In this document: piece by piece, positions 1-8,884 of the stretch
Numbering within the stretch: position 1 is the stretch's first letter
How the letters are laid out: the number at the start of each line of letters is the position of its first letter
NCBI RefSeq assembly: GCF_004331385.1
Contig: NZ_SJON01000006.1
Location: 62,001 to 126,000 of the forward strand
Length of the DNA: 64,000 bases
Reading direction: 5' to 3'
DNA from: Enterobacter quasihormaechei
Lineage (GTDB): Bacteria > Pseudomonadota > Gammaproteobacteria > Enterobacterales > Enterobacteriaceae
Translations under genes and position numbers: made by a program
The notes under the pieces: model-generated
The model's database searches: none
Seen by the model: the letters and a program-made list of their open reading frames with translations, nothing else
What the model was told of the DNA's origin: nothing

Positions 1-332
1 AGGAAGTCGTCAATGCGATCCGTTCCGTACACGCAGGGCAGCGCTACATTGCTTCTGATATTGCTCAACAGATGGCGTTGAGTCAGATTGAACCGGAAAA
101 AACGGAATCGCCGTTTGCCAGTTTGTCTGAGCGCGAATTGCAGATTATGCTGATGATTACTAAAGGTCAGAAGGTGAATGAGATTTCAGAGCAGCTGAAT
201 CTCAGCCCGAAAACGGTCAACAGCTATCGCTATCGGATGTTCAGTAAACTGAACATTCACGGTGATGTCGAACTGACTCACCTGGCCATTCGCCATGGTT
301 TGTGCAATGCGGAGTCGTTATTAAGTCAGTGA
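1..332 (+). CDS. uvrY: Response regulator UvrY, C-terminal part (5' end outside window)
   Basis: The reading frame is open from the first bases of the window and gives about 110 residues, the end of a FixJ/NarL-type response regulator. The visible part holds the LuxR-type helix-turn-helix ([10 protein letters not shown], then [16 protein letters not shown]), which binds DNA; the receiver domain is upstream of the window. In enterobacteria UvrY is the response regulator of BarA and activates the CsrB/CsrC small RNAs. The stop codon TGA overlaps the GTG start of uvrC, the same coupling as in E. coli. Identity rests on this context and on the recalled sequence. Confidence 0.93.
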   Translation, partial: EVVNAIRSVHAGQRYIASDIAQQMALSQIEPEKTESPFASLSERELQIMLMITKGQKVNEISEQLNLSPKTVNSYRYRMFSKLNIHGDVELTHLAIRHGLCNAESLLSQ

Positions 333-2161
333 GTGAAGCGTTCGATTCAAAAGCATTTCTGAAAACCGTCACCAGCCAGCCGGGCGTCTACCGTATGTAC
401 GACGCTGGCGGTACGGTTATCTATGTCGGTAAGGCGAAAGATCTCAAAAAACGCCTTTCCAGCTACTTCCGCAGCAACCTTGCTTCCCGTAAAACCGAAG
501 CGCTGGTTGCCCTCATACATAACATTGATGTCACCGTGACGCACACGGAAACGGAAGCGCTGCTCCTTGAGCACAACTACATTAAGTTGTATCAGCCGCG
601 CTACAACGTTCTGCTGCGCGATGATAAGTCCTACCCGTTTATCTTCCTGAGTGGTGATACGCACCCGCGGCTGGCGATGCATCGTGGCGCTAAGCATGCG
701 AAAGGGGAATATTTCGGCCCCTTCCCGAACGGTTATGCCGTACGGGAAACGCTGGCGCTATTGCAAAAAATCTTCCCCGTTCGCCAGTGCGAAAACAGCG
801 TCTACCGCAACCGATCCCGGCCATGCCTGCAATATCAAATTGGCCGCTGTCTGGGGCCGTGCGTTGAAGGGCTGGTGAGCGAAGAAGAGTACGCGCAGCA
901 GGTGGAATATGTACGCCTGTTTTTAGCCGGGAAAGACGATCAGGTGCTCACGCAGCTGATTGCCCGCATGGAAAAAGCCAGCGCGGGGCTGGAGTTTGAG
1001 GAAGCCGCCCGCATCCGCGATCAGATCCAGGCGGTGCGCAGGGTGACCGAGAAGCAGTTTGTTTCCAATACCGGCGACGACCTCGATGTAATCGGCGTCG
1101 CTTTTGACGCCGGTCTCGCCTGTGTTCACGTGCTGTTTATTCGTCAGGGTAAAGTGCTCGGCAGCCGCAGCTACTTCCCGAAGGTGCCGGGTGGCACCGA
1201 GCTGGGTGAAGTGGTGGAGACTTTCGTCGGCCAGTTTTATTTGCAGGGCAGCCAGATGCGTACGCTGCCTTCGGAGATCCTGCTCGACTTTACGCTTGAC
1301 GATAAAACCCTGCTGGCGGATTCGCTTTCAGAGCTGGCAGGCCGCCGGGTGAATGTCCAGACGAAACCGCGCGGGGATCGCGCGCGCTATCTGAAGCTGG
1401 CGCGAACCAATGCCGCTACGGCGCTGACCACCAAACTTTCCCAGCAGTCGACCGTCAGCCAGCGTTTAACCGCGCTTGCGACGCTGCTCAAGCTGCCGGA
1501 AGTGAAACGTATGGAATGTTTCGACATCAGCCATACGATGGGTGAGCAGACCGTGGCGTCGTGCGTGGTCTTTGATGCCAACGGTCCGCTGCGGGCAGAG
1601 TATCGACGCTATAATATCACCGGCATTACGCCCGGTGATGATTACGCCGCCATGAACCAGGTGCTGCGTCGTCGCTATGGTAAAGCGATTGAAGAGAGCA
1701 AAATTCCTGACGTTATCCTTATCGACGGCGGGAAAGGGCAGCTGGGCCAGGCGAAGGCGGTGTTTGAATCGCTCGACGTGGAGTGGGACAAAAACCATCC
1801 GCTGCTGTTAGGGGTGGCGAAAGGGGCGGATCGTAAAGCGGGCCTGGAAACGCTGTTCTTCGAGCCGGAGGGCGAGGGCTTTAGCCTGCCGCCAGATTCC
1901 CCGGCGCTGCACGTGATCCAGCACATCCGCGATGAGTCGCACGATCACGCCATCAGCGGGCACCGCAAAAAACGGGCGAAGGTGAAAAATACCAGTACCC
2001 TCGAGACTATCGAAGGCGTTGGGCCAAAACGTCGCCAGATGCTGTTGAAGTATATGGGCGGATTGCAAGGATTACTCAATGCCAGCATGGAGGAAATTGC
2101 AAAAGTGCCGGGTATTTCGCAAGGGCTGGCAGAAAAGATCTACTACTCGTTGAAACATTGA
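329..2161 (+). CDS. uvrC: UvrABC excinuclease subunit C
   Basis: Nucleotide excision repair endonuclease that makes both incisions around a lesion in the UvrB-DNA complex. The GTG at 329 gives 610 residues, the E. coli length, and overlaps the uvrY stop; an upstream in-frame GTG at 302 would add nine residues inside uvrY and is not preferred. Domains in order: N-terminal GIY-YIG nuclease ([10 protein letters not shown]...[10 protein letters not shown], residues about 16-50), the UVR motif that contacts UvrB (about 200-240, [11 protein letters not shown]), the RNase H-like second nuclease (about 380-540, with ECFDISH and [10 protein letters not shown]), and a C-terminal tandem helix-hairpin-helix ([18 protein letters not shown]). 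Confidence 0.97.
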   Translation: MSEAFDSKAFLKTVTSQPGVYRMYDAGGTVIYVGKAKDLKKRLSSYFRSNLASRKTEALVALIHNIDVTVTHTETEALLLEHNYIKLYQPRYNVLLRDDKSYPFIFLSGDTHPRLAMHRGAKHAKGEYFGPFPNGYAVRETLALLQKIFPVRQCENSVYRNRSRPCLQYQIGRCLGPCVEGLVSEEEYAQQVEYVRLFLAGKDDQVLTQLIARMEKASAGLEFEEAARIRDQIQAVRRVTEKQFVSNTGDDLDVIGVAFDAGLACVHVLFIRQGKVLGSRSYFPKVPGGTELGEVVETFVGQFYLQGSQMRTLPSEILLDFTLDDKTLLADSLSELAGRRVNVQTKPRGDRARYLKLARTNAATALTTKLSQQSTVSQRLTALATLLKLPEVKRMECFDISHTMGEQTVASCVVFDANGPLRAEYRRYNITGITPGDDYAAMNQVLRRRYGKAIEESKIPDVILIDGGKGQLGQAKAVFESLDVEWDKNHPLLLGVAKGADRKAGLETLFFEPEGEGFSLPPDSPALHVIQHIRDESHDHAISGHRKKRAKVKNTSTLETIEGVGPKRRQMLLKYMGGLQGLLNASMEEIAKVPGISQGLAEKIYYSLKH

Positions 2162-2217
2162 GGGCTCTGTAGCAACATAGAGCTAAATTTTACTGACAAC
2201 AGACAGTTACCGTCATC

Positions 2218-2766
2218 ATGCGATTTAATATCCCTACGTTGCTCACCCTTTTTCGCGTTGTGCTCATTCCGTTCTTTGTACTGGCATTTTACCTGCCGGT
2301 CGTCTGGGCGCCTTTTGCCTGTGCGCTGATTTTCCTGATTGCCGCCGTGACGGACTGGTTTGACGGGTATCTGGCACGCCGCTGGAATCAGAGCACCCGC
2401 TTTGGCGCGTTCCTCGATCCGGTCGCGGATAAGGTGATGGTGGCGATCGCGATGGTGCTGGTGGCGGAGCATTATCATACCTGGTGGGTCACGCTGCCCG
2501 CCGCGACCATGATTGGCCGTGAAATTATTATCTCTGCCCTGCGCGAATGGATGGCGGAGCTGGGGAAACGCAGCAGCGTGGCGGTATCCTGGATCGGTAA
2601 AGTCAAAACCACCGCACAAATGGCGGCGCTGGTGTGGATGCTGTGGCGTCCGAATGCCTGGGTCGAGTGGGCCGGCATTGGCCTGCTGTGGGTTGCGGCA
2701 GTGCTGACGCTGTGGTCAATGCTGCAATATTTGAACGCTGCGCGCGGTGATTTGCTTGAACAGTGA
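2218..2766 (+). CDS. pgsA: CDP-diacylglycerol-glycerol-3-phosphate 3-phosphatidyltransferase
   Basis: Inner-membrane enzyme making phosphatidylglycerol phosphate from CDP-diacylglycerol and sn-glycerol-3-phosphate, the committed step to phosphatidylglycerol and cardiolipin. It has 182 residues, the same as E. coli, with several hydrophobic segments. The CDP-alcohol phosphotransferase signature is visible around residues 42-65 (DWFDGYLAR...[11 protein letters not shown]), supplying the conserved aspartates that bind metal. It lies 56 bases after uvrC and before the tRNA cluster, the standard [15 protein letters not shown] order. Confidence 0.97.
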   Translation: MRFNIPTLLTLFRVVLIPFFVLAFYLPVVWAPFACALIFLIAAVTDWFDGYLARRWNQSTRFGAFLDPVADKVMVAIAMVLVAEHYHTWWVTLPAATMIGREIIISALREWMAELGKRSSVAVSWIGKVKTTAQMAALVWMLWRPNAWVEWAGIGLLWVAAVLTLWSMLQYLNAARGDLLEQ

Positions 2767-2816
2767 TCGTTTCGGCTTAATTTTCAGCAAACGATCCTGA
2801 GATGCAAAAAATAACG

Positions 2817-2844
2817 TTGACTCAAAACGTCATATCAGTAGAAT
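2817..2844 (+). promoter_or_regulatory. Sigma-70-type promoter for the tRNA cluster
   Basis: TTGACT at 2817-2822 and TAGAAT at 2839-2844, 16 bases apart, about 70 bases before the first tRNA. The -35 has five of six consensus bases and the -10 also matches well. No other promoter of similar quality is seen between pgsA and the tRNAs. Confidence 0.65.
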
Positions 2845-2918
2845 GCAACGCATCGAACGGCGGCACAGTTAGCCGGACGATAATGAAATCAAGTGGTTAG
2901 CAGTTAACTTGATAACAT

Positions 2919-2994
<76 letters not shown>

Positions 2995-3045
2995 GATTAA
3001 AGCATCGGCAGTTTGCGGGTGCGTGTCGAAAGACAAAAGATTTAA

Positions 3046-3119
3046 GGCGCGTTAGCAAAGCGGTTATGTAGCGGATTGCAAATCCGTCTAGTCCGGTTCG
3101 ACTCCGGAACGCGCCTCCA
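3046..3119 (+). tRNA. cysT: tRNA-Cys (GCA)
   Basis: 74 bases with encoded CCA. The acceptor GGCGCGT pairs with ACGCGCC, and the anticodon loop TTGCAAA contains GCA. It lies 51 bases after tRNA-Gly and 11 bases before tRNA-Leu, so the three probably share one transcript. Confidence 0.97.
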
Positions 3120-3130
3120 CTTTCTTCCCT

Positions 3131-3217
3131 GGCCGGATGGTGGAATCGGTAGACACAAGGGATTTAAAATCCCTCGGCGTTCGCGCTGTGTGGGTTCAAG
3201 TCCCACTCCGGCTACCA
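3131..3217 (+). tRNA. leuZ: tRNA-Leu (TAA)
   Basis: 87 bases including a long variable arm and encoded CCA. The anticodon loop TTTAAAA contains TAA. The acceptor GGCCGGA pairs with TCCGGCT, including one G-U pair. A rho-independent terminator follows within 65 bases. Confidence 0.97.
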
Positions 3218-3256
3218 TGGGAAACAAAGAATAATCAAAGCAATAAGCAGTGTCGT

Positions 3257-3281
3257 GAAACCACCGAAAGGTGGTTTTTTT
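3257..3281 (+). terminator. Rho-independent terminator of the tRNA operon
   Basis: The stem ACCACC-GAAA-GGTGGT is followed by a run of seven T. It lies 40 bases after tRNA-Leu. Confidence 0.88.
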
Positions 3282-3466
3282 GTGCCTGGTCTTCCGTTAA
3301 TCATTCTCTTTCATCCCTGATCTTCACTTAATACACAGCGTTCCTTTCGTAACGGAATTAAACAGATACGCATTATGCTATCGTGTAGCGGGCGCGATAT
3401 GCGGTTTGAACACGTGCACGTTTGCGACCCCGATTCCTCATCTCATCACGTTATGTAAGGGACGCT

Positions 3467-4393
3467 ATGTCTTTACCGCCATTGTATGCACTGCGTGCGT
3501 TTGAGGTTGCTGCGCGGCTGAACTCCTTTAGTAAAGCCGCTGAAACGCTGAATATTACGCCGGGCGCGGTCAGCAGACATGTCCGTACCCTTGAACAATG
3601 GTTCGACTGCGAGCTTTTCAAAAGGCAAGGTCCTCGCGTGGAGGTCACTGAAGCCGGGCGGGTGCTTGCCGGACAGCTGAACGAAAGCTTCACGAGCATT
3701 GAATGGGCCTGCCGGGCATTTCGCAGTGAAAACCATCTGCTGCGGTTAAAAGCACCCAGCACCCTGACCATGAGATGGCTTCTCGACGTGCTGCGATCTT
3801 TTCGCAACAACCATGCAAAACCACAGGTGGAGATTGCCAGCGTCTGGATGGACATTGACACCGTTGATTTCAATCTTGAGCCATACGACTGCGCCATTCT
3901 TCTCGGCAATGGCCGTTTTGGTGAGACAACGGAAAGCCAGCTGCTTTTTCATGAATGGCTTATTCCGGTTTGCACACCATCGCTTCTCGAACCGGCCCGG
4001 CAGCAGCTTTCGCAATGCGATCTGATCCATCCTTCACCGGACAGACGGGACTGGAGGCGCTGGCTGCGAAGGACGGGCTTGTTCCCGGGGCTCGATATGA
4101 GCAGCGGCATGGTGTTTGACACCCTTGAACAGGGAAGTATCGCCGCGATGAACGGGCATGGCATCGCCATCGCCGACCTGCATCTCACGCTTGATGCCCT
4201 GAAAAGCGGCCTGCTGGGCCTGCCGTTCAGGGAAGCTATCGCGACGGGAGATGGCTACTACCTCGTCTGGCCAAAAAATTCGCTCAAAAGAGAGAGCATC
4301 CAGCACCTTCTGGCCTGGCTGCAAAGCCATACCCCGGTCGTTCCGGCTCTGGATATTCTTTTTCTGGAATACGATGAAAGCCGGGTTTATTAA
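3467..4393 (+). CDS. LysR-family transcriptional regulator (GcvA-like)
   Basis: 308 residues. The N-terminal winged helix-turn-helix is at residues about 5-65 (LRAFEVAARLNSFSKAAE, ITPGAVSRHVRTLE). The C-terminal substrate-binding domain covers roughly residues 90-295. The N-terminal MSLPPLYALRAFE style is that of the GcvA/AmpR subgroup. The ATG at 3467 is chosen because AAGGGA lies seven bases before it and the protein then begins like its family; the longer frame from a TTG at 3422 lacks such support. Effector and targets cannot be told. It converges on the unknown gene that follows and is not divergent from the liv genes, so a role in controlling them is only a guess. Confidence 0.85.
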   Translation: MSLPPLYALRAFEVAARLNSFSKAAETLNITPGAVSRHVRTLEQWFDCELFKRQGPRVEVTEAGRVLAGQLNESFTSIEWACRAFRSENHLLRLKAPSTLTMRWLLDVLRSFRNNHAKPQVEIASVWMDIDTVDFNLEPYDCAILLGNGRFGETTESQLLFHEWLIPVCTPSLLEPARQQLSQCDLIHPSPDRRDWRRWLRRTGLFPGLDMSSGMVFDTLEQGSIAAMNGHGIAIADLHLTLDALKSGLLGLPFREAIATGDGYYLVWPKNSLKRESIQHLLAWLQSHTPVVPALDILFLEYDESRVY

Positions 4394-4398
4394 TACCC

Positions 4399-4869
4399 TT
4401 ATGAGTAAGAGATGTTTGCCATCTTTTTATAGCGTTCTGGCAAAGCGCTGTTCAGGCTGAGCACCTTATCCAGAATATAAAAAGCAGGGGTATTTTTTTG
4501 CTGCTCGGCCTCGATGATTGCGTCGCGTAATATCGTGGCCGCAGACGTAATCTTATGAAAATATGCCTCGGACTCGGGCGTCTGAAATTCACCCGACGTG
4601 GCGTAACGCACGTGCGGCCAGCCGGAGAAGTCGAGCAGCGGAAGGGGCTTTCCTGCTTCAGGATGACAGGCTGAAATCAGCGCAGCCGCTTGCTTAGGGT
4701 CGCGATGGGCTACGGACAGCATGTACACGCGCTGCGAAAACGGTGACAGAGCCTCTGAGTGATGTTTCGTCGCCATAAGCATGGCCATAAAATCCTGTAA
4801 ATCATTGGCTGAATCGGTGTCAGGTGGTAATACAGTTTTCATTAACTGATATAACGCATCAAGTGTCAT
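4399..4869 (-). CDS. Hypothetical protein, 156 aa
   Basis: I do not recognise this family. It is a soluble-looking protein with no signal peptide and no membrane segment. The middle is rich in Ala, Ser and His, and the last 60 residues look helical. The start used (MTLDALYQL) has AGAGG about 12 bases upstream; an in-frame ATG eight codons earlier is possible. It ends five bases from the stop of the LysR gene and is transcribed towards it. Upstream, about 160 bases separate it from the end of livF, so it may have its own promoter. Its frame is intact, which argues for a real gene. Confidence 0.6.
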   Translation of the reverse strand: MTLDALYQLMKTVLPPDTDSANDLQDFMAMLMATKHHSEALSPFSQRVYMLSVAHRDPKQAAALISACHPEAGKPLPLLDFSGWPHVRYATSGEFQTPESEAYFHKITSAATILRDAIIEAEQQKNTPAFYILDKVLSLNSALPERYKKMANISYS

Positions 4870-5030
4870 GTTTGCCCCGGATCCTCTTATCATTATTATT
4901 CAGTTTGCGGCTGAACGTTTTATCGGCCCGCGCAAAGGCGGGTCGTGAGGATGATATTTGAATACGGTCGCATCAGAAAAACGATTAATAATGGAAATCA
5001 CTGTGAGTTTTTCTCACTATAGCCCTGGCT

Positions 5031-5747
5031 TCACACGCCACCCAGATATGCCTTCCTCACCTCCGGATCCCTCAGCAGCGCCTCGCCGCTGCCGCTTAAC
5101 CGAATCTGCCCGTTAACCATCACATAGCCGCGATCGGACAACTTCAGCGCATGGTGCGCGTTCTGCTCTACCAGAAAAATCGTCATTCCGTTACGGGCAA
5201 GCTCGCGCAGCGTCTGGAAGATCTGTTTAACCACGATGGGCGCAAGGCCGAGACTGGGTTCATCCAGCAGCAGAAGTTTGGGGCGGCTCATCAACGCCCG
5301 GGCGATAGCCAGCATCTGCTGTTCGCCGCCGGAGAGCGTCATCGCCCGCTGGTTGCGTCGCTCCCTGAGGCGGGGAAACAGGTCAAACATGCTTTGCAGA
5401 TCTGCCGCCGCATGGTGATTGCCGATGGGGATTGTCCCCATCAGCAGGTTCTCCTCTACAGACATATCCGGGAAAATGCGCCGCCCCTCCGGTGCCTGCG
5501 CGATGCCGCCGGTGGCCACGTAGTGGGTGGATTTTTGGCTGATATCCTCCCCGCAGAAGAGGATCTGCCCATTGCGGATCCGGGGCTGGCCAAAAACAGA
5601 CATCAATAATGTGGATTTCCCCGCGCCGTTAGCGCCAATCAGGGCCACGGTTTCCCCTTTATTCACCTCCAGCGAAACCTGCTTCAACGCCTGGATCGCC
5701 CCGTAGAACACGTCCACATCATGAAACTGAAGCATCGGTTCGCTCAC
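5031..5747 (-). CDS. livF: Branched-chain amino-acid-type ABC transporter, ATP-binding protein LivF-like
   Basis: 238 residues, cytoplasmic ATPase of a HAAT-family importer. Walker A is GANGAGKST (residues about 38-46), the signature is LSGGEQQML (about 138), Walker B is LLLLDEPSLGL (about 157-167), and a switch His is in FLVEQN-AHHAL. Last gene of a five-gene minus-strand operon (substrate-binding protein, LivH, LivM, LivG, LivF). Its ATG overlaps the livG stop by four bases, indicating translational coupling. The symbol is by homology; the E. coli liv operon lies elsewhere, so this is probably a paralogous system whose substrate may differ. Confidence 0.9.
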   Translation of the reverse strand: MSEPMLQFHDVDVFYGAIQALKQVSLEVNKGETVALIGANGAGKSTLLMSVFGQPRIRNGQILFCGEDISQKSTHYVATGGIAQAPEGRRIFPDMSVEENLLMGTIPIGNHHAAADLQSMFDLFPRLRERRNQRAMTLSGGEQQMLAIARALMSRPKLLLLDEPSLGLAPIVVKQIFQTLRELARNGMTIFLVEQNAHHALKLSDRGYVMVNGQIRLSGSGEALLRDPEVRKAYLGGV

Positions 5748-6619
5748 AGATTTACCTCGCTTTCGTCGGTGCCCAGGTACGCGGCAATCACCTTTTCGTT
5801 GTGCTGGATCTCGGCGGGTTTACCTCTGGCAATAACGTCGCCGTGATCGAGCACAATAATGTCGTCCGAAATGTCCATCACCATCCCCATATCATGCTCA
5901 ATCAGCAATACCGTGATGTCGTGGTGGTCGCGCAGGAACCGAATGATATCGCTCAGCTTGTGCGTCTCTACCGGGTTCAGGCCGGCAGCGGGTTCATCAA
6001 GACAAATCATCTCCGGGCCGGTACACATGGCGCGGGCGATTTCGAGGCGTCGCTGCTGGCCATAGGACATTTCACCGGCCAGACGGTTCGCGCAATCCAC
6101 CAGATCCACCACCTCCAGCCAGTAAAACGCCCGGTCCAGCGCATCGTTCTCTGCTCGACGATACGCAGGGGTGTTGAGTACCCCCGCCAGCAGGTTACGG
6201 TTGACGCGCATATGCTGTGCCACCAGCAGGTTTTCCACCACCGACATCTCGCGGAACAGGCGGATGTTCTGAAACGTGCGCGCAAGACCCGCGCGGTTCA
6301 CCAGATGCGTGCCGCCAAACATCTTATAGAACAGGCGTTGACCAAGCTGCGCCGGGTTGAGCCAGTCGCCGGGCTGGAATTTCTGCCCGAGCACCTGAAT
6401 GACGTTGGTGGTTTTATGCCGCGCATTGAACAGGATGTTGCCGCCGGAGGCCCGGTAGAAACCGGTCAGGCAGTTAAAGACGGTCGTTTTCCCCGCGCCG
6501 TTAGGGCCTATCAGGGCGGTAATTGACCCGCGCTGCACCTCAAGATTGACGTCATTCAGGGCCTTGATCCCGCCGAAATGCATCATCAGATGTTCTACGC
6601 GCAAAATCGTTGCGTTCAT
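5744..6619 (-). CDS. livG: Branched-chain amino-acid-type ABC transporter, ATP-binding protein LivG-like
   Basis: 291 residues, the larger of the two HAAT ATPases. Walker A is GPNGAGKTT (about residues 37-45). A family insertion of about 25 residues follows the first strands (NARHKTTNVIQVLGQ region). The signature is MSYGQQRRLE (about 183-192), Walker B is MICLDEPAAGLNP, and the C-terminal BCA_ABC_TP extension (VIAAYLGTDE) is typical of LivG. Four-base overlaps with livM upstream and livF downstream show tight coupling. Confidence 0.92.
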   Translation of the reverse strand: MNATILRVEHLMMHFGGIKALNDVNLEVQRGSITALIGPNGAGKTTVFNCLTGFYRASGGNILFNARHKTTNVIQVLGQKFQPGDWLNPAQLGQRLFYKMFGGTHLVNRAGLARTFQNIRLFREMSVVENLLVAQHMRVNRNLLAGVLNTPAYRRAENDALDRAFYWLEVVDLVDCANRLAGEMSYGQQRRLEIARAMCTGPEMICLDEPAAGLNPVETHKLSDIIRFLRDHHDITVLLIEHDMGMVMDISDDIIVLDHGDVIARGKPAEIQHNEKVIAAYLGTDESEVNL

Positions 6620-7890
6620 GGCGCCACTCCTTTCCGTACGGCAAATCCGCTGCGGTTGATGCGGATCAGACCGCGAGGACGCCAGATCATCATCACCACC
6701 ATCAGCATGCCAAAGAGCAACACGCGGTATTCCGCAAAGCTGCGCAGCAGTTCAGGCGTGACGGTCAGCACAAAGGCGGCCAGCACAACGCCCACGGTAG
6801 AACCCATCCCGCCCAGAACCACGATCGCGAGGATCAGGGCCGATTCAAAAAAGGTGAAAGAGGTGGGGTTAACAAATCCCTGATAGGTGGCAAAAAACAC
6901 CCCGGCAATACCTGCCGTTGATGCGCCCAGGGTGAAGGCAGAAAGTTTGACCAGAACGTGGTTAAGCCCCATGGAACGGCAGGCAATCTCATCCTCACGG
7001 AGCGCTTCCCACGCCCGGCCAATGGGCATTCGGGTCAGCCGGTGTTTAATGTACAGGACCAGCATGACCACCAGAAAAAGCACGGCATAGATGAAGATAA
7101 ACTTCATGTTGGGGTTATAGGTCAGGCCGAAAAACTCGTGGAAGGGTACGCCGCCTTCTTTGGCGCGTCGGCCAAACTCCAGGCCAAAAAAGGTCGGAGC
7201 AGGGGCCGAAACGCCGTTTGGCCCGCCGGTGAAGGTGAGCCAGTTGTTCAGCACCAGGCGGATGATCTCGCCGAACCCGAGCGTGACGATGGCGAGATAA
7301 TCCCCGTGCATGCGCAGCACCGGAAAGCCGAGCAGGGCACCCGCGCCAGCGGCCATCAGCGCCGCCAGCGGCAGCATGCTCCAGAACCCGAGGCCCAGAT
7401 ACTGATACCCGAGCGCCAGGCCATAGGCGCCAATGGCGTAAAAGGCGACGTAACCCAGATCCAGCAGACCCGCGAGCCCGACGACGATGTTCAGCCCAAG
7501 GCCGAGCAGAACGTAGATCAGCCCGAGAATAGCGACCGTCAGCACGTATTTGGTGGCAACAAACGGGAAGCAGATCGCCAGCGCGATAATCAGCGGAAGG
7601 ATCCAGCGCAGGCGGCTTTTATATTCCGGTGGCCGGACATACACCCCCGCATTGTCGGATTCAAACCGCGCCTGTAAACGCTTTCCGGCCGACGTGCCCG
7701 TGAAGGCGCTCAGCAAAAAGCGTCCCAGCATCACGGTGCCAACAATCCACGCCAGACGCTGGCCGTCAAAGTTAAAGCTGTAACCATCCAGTATGACGCC
7801 CGCAATCGGGCCAAAAATAATCAGGGCGATCATTCCGGAAAAAATTGCGTCCAGAATGCAGCGCTTCAGGGAAAAGCCGTCAGAGGTCAT
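6616..7890 (-). CDS. livM: Branched-chain amino-acid-type ABC transporter, permease LivM-like
   Basis: 424 residues, inner-membrane permease. Two N-terminal hydrophobic segments and a polar loop (about 75-100) are followed by the BPD_transp_2 core of about eight membrane segments (about 105-410). The conserved loop GRAWEALREDEIACRSMG (about 290-307) is the EAA-like contact with the ATPases. Overlaps livG by four bases and begins 11 bases after livH. Confidence 0.92.
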   Translation of the reverse strand: MTSDGFSLKRCILDAIFSGMIALIIFGPIAGVILDGYSFNFDGQRLAWIVGTVMLGRFLLSAFTGTSAGKRLQARFESDNAGVYVRPPEYKSRLRWILPLIIALAICFPFVATKYVLTVAILGLIYVLLGLGLNIVVGLAGLLDLGYVAFYAIGAYGLALGYQYLGLGFWSMLPLAALMAAGAGALLGFPVLRMHGDYLAIVTLGFGEIIRLVLNNWLTFTGGPNGVSAPAPTFFGLEFGRRAKEGGVPFHEFFGLTYNPNMKFIFIYAVLFLVVMLVLYIKHRLTRMPIGRAWEALREDEIACRSMGLNHVLVKLSAFTLGASTAGIAGVFFATYQGFVNPTSFTFFESALILAIVVLGGMGSTVGVVLAAFVLTVTPELLRSFAEYRVLLFGMLMVVMMIWRPRGLIRINRSGFAVRKGVAP

Positions 7891-7901
7891 CGCGTTGTTC
7901 C

Positions 7902-8816
7902 TTACACTTTAGCCACGACAGGGCGGCCTAACAGCCCCTGAGGACGGAAGATCAGAATTAAGACCAGCAAACCAAACGAGAACACGTCTTTATAATCTGA
8001 GTTCACCATCCCGGAGAATTGCGCTTCTGCGACGCCCAGAATCAGCCCGCCGAGCATCGCCCCGGGCAGAGAGCCGATGCCGCCCAGCACCGCCGCCGTA
8101 AAGGCCTTAATGCCGATAACGAACCCGACGTAGAAATCAAAGGTGCCGTAATTCATAGTGATCAGCACGCCCGCCAGCCCGGCCATGGCTGCGCCGATAA
8201 CAAACACCAGCGAAATAATTCTGTCGGTATTGATGCCCAGAATAGAGGCCATTTTGCGATCCTGCTGCACCGCACGGCACATCCGCCCCAGGCGGGTACG
8301 GTTGATGATCCAGGTCAGCACCAGCATGCCCGCGAACGAGGCGATGAGAATAAAGACTTTGGTATAGGTTATCTGGACAAACCCTTCGCCCATGTGAAAA
8401 CGCAGCACGCCATCCAGCAGGGTGGGCACGCCCTGCTGACGCGGACCCTGACTGAGCTGGGCGTAGTTTTGCAGTATCAGCGACATCCCGATAGCCGAAA
8501 TCAGCGGCGCCAGACGCGTCGAATTGCGTAGCGGCTTATAGGCGATGCGCTCGATCGTCCAGCCGTAAACCCCGGTGACCACGATGGTGAAAACCAGCGT
8601 CCCAAGGATCAGCAGCGGAAAGGACTGAAGTCCAAAAAACGCCAGCAGGGCCAGGCCAATGGCCGAGAGATAGGCGGAAATCATATACACTTCGCCGTGG
8701 GCGAAGTTAATCATACCGATGATGCCGTACACCATGGTATAGCCGATGGCGATAAGGCCGTAGACCGAACCCAGCGTTAAGCCATTAATTAACTGCTGTA
8801 GGAAGAATGTACTCAT
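7902..8816 (-). CDS. livH: Branched-chain amino-acid-type ABC transporter, permease LivH-like
   Basis: 304 residues, the partner permease of LivM with about eight membrane segments. The start MSTFFLQQLINGLTLGSVY and the signature MINFAHGEVYM (about residues 35-45) are typical of LivH. The loop RMCRAVQQDRKMASILGI (about 178-195) is the ATPase-contact helix. It lies 68 bases after the substrate-binding-protein gene; the hairpin in that gap could lower expression of livH onwards. Confidence 0.92.
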   Translation of the reverse strand: MSTFFLQQLINGLTLGSVYGLIAIGYTMVYGIIGMINFAHGEVYMISAYLSAIGLALLAFFGLQSFPLLILGTLVFTIVVTGVYGWTIERIAYKPLRNSTRLAPLISAIGMSLILQNYAQLSQGPRQQGVPTLLDGVLRFHMGEGFVQITYTKVFILIASFAGMLVLTWIINRTRLGRMCRAVQQDRKMASILGINTDRIISLVFVIGAAMAGLAGVLITMNYGTFDFYVGFVIGIKAFTAAVLGGIGSLPGAMLGGLILGVAEAQFSGMVNSDYKDVFSFGLLVLILIFRPQGLLGRPVVAKV

Positions 8817-8841
8817 TGTCGCGCACCTGAAGAAAGGGTTA

Positions 8842-8867
8842 CGCCGACAGGCAGACCTGCCGGCGCA
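8842..8867 (-). promoter_or_regulatory. Intercistronic hairpin between the liv substrate-binding and livH genes
   Basis: A GC-rich inverted repeat (GCCGACAGG/CCTGCCGGC with one bulge) lies in the 68-base gap. It has no T-run, so it is more likely an mRNA-stabilising or attenuating hairpin that keeps the binding protein in excess than a full terminator. Confidence 0.4.
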
Positions 8868-8884
8868 GAGCAGATTCCGTCCCG

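Noticed and set aside
2765..2796. Inverted repeat GATCGTTT...AAACGATC after pgsA
   Set aside because: The loop is 16 bases and no T-run follows, so it does not look like a terminator.
3042..3227. 61-codon frame on the minus strand across tRNA-Cys and tRNA-Leu
   Set aside because: Classic spurious ORF made by antisense tRNA sequence.
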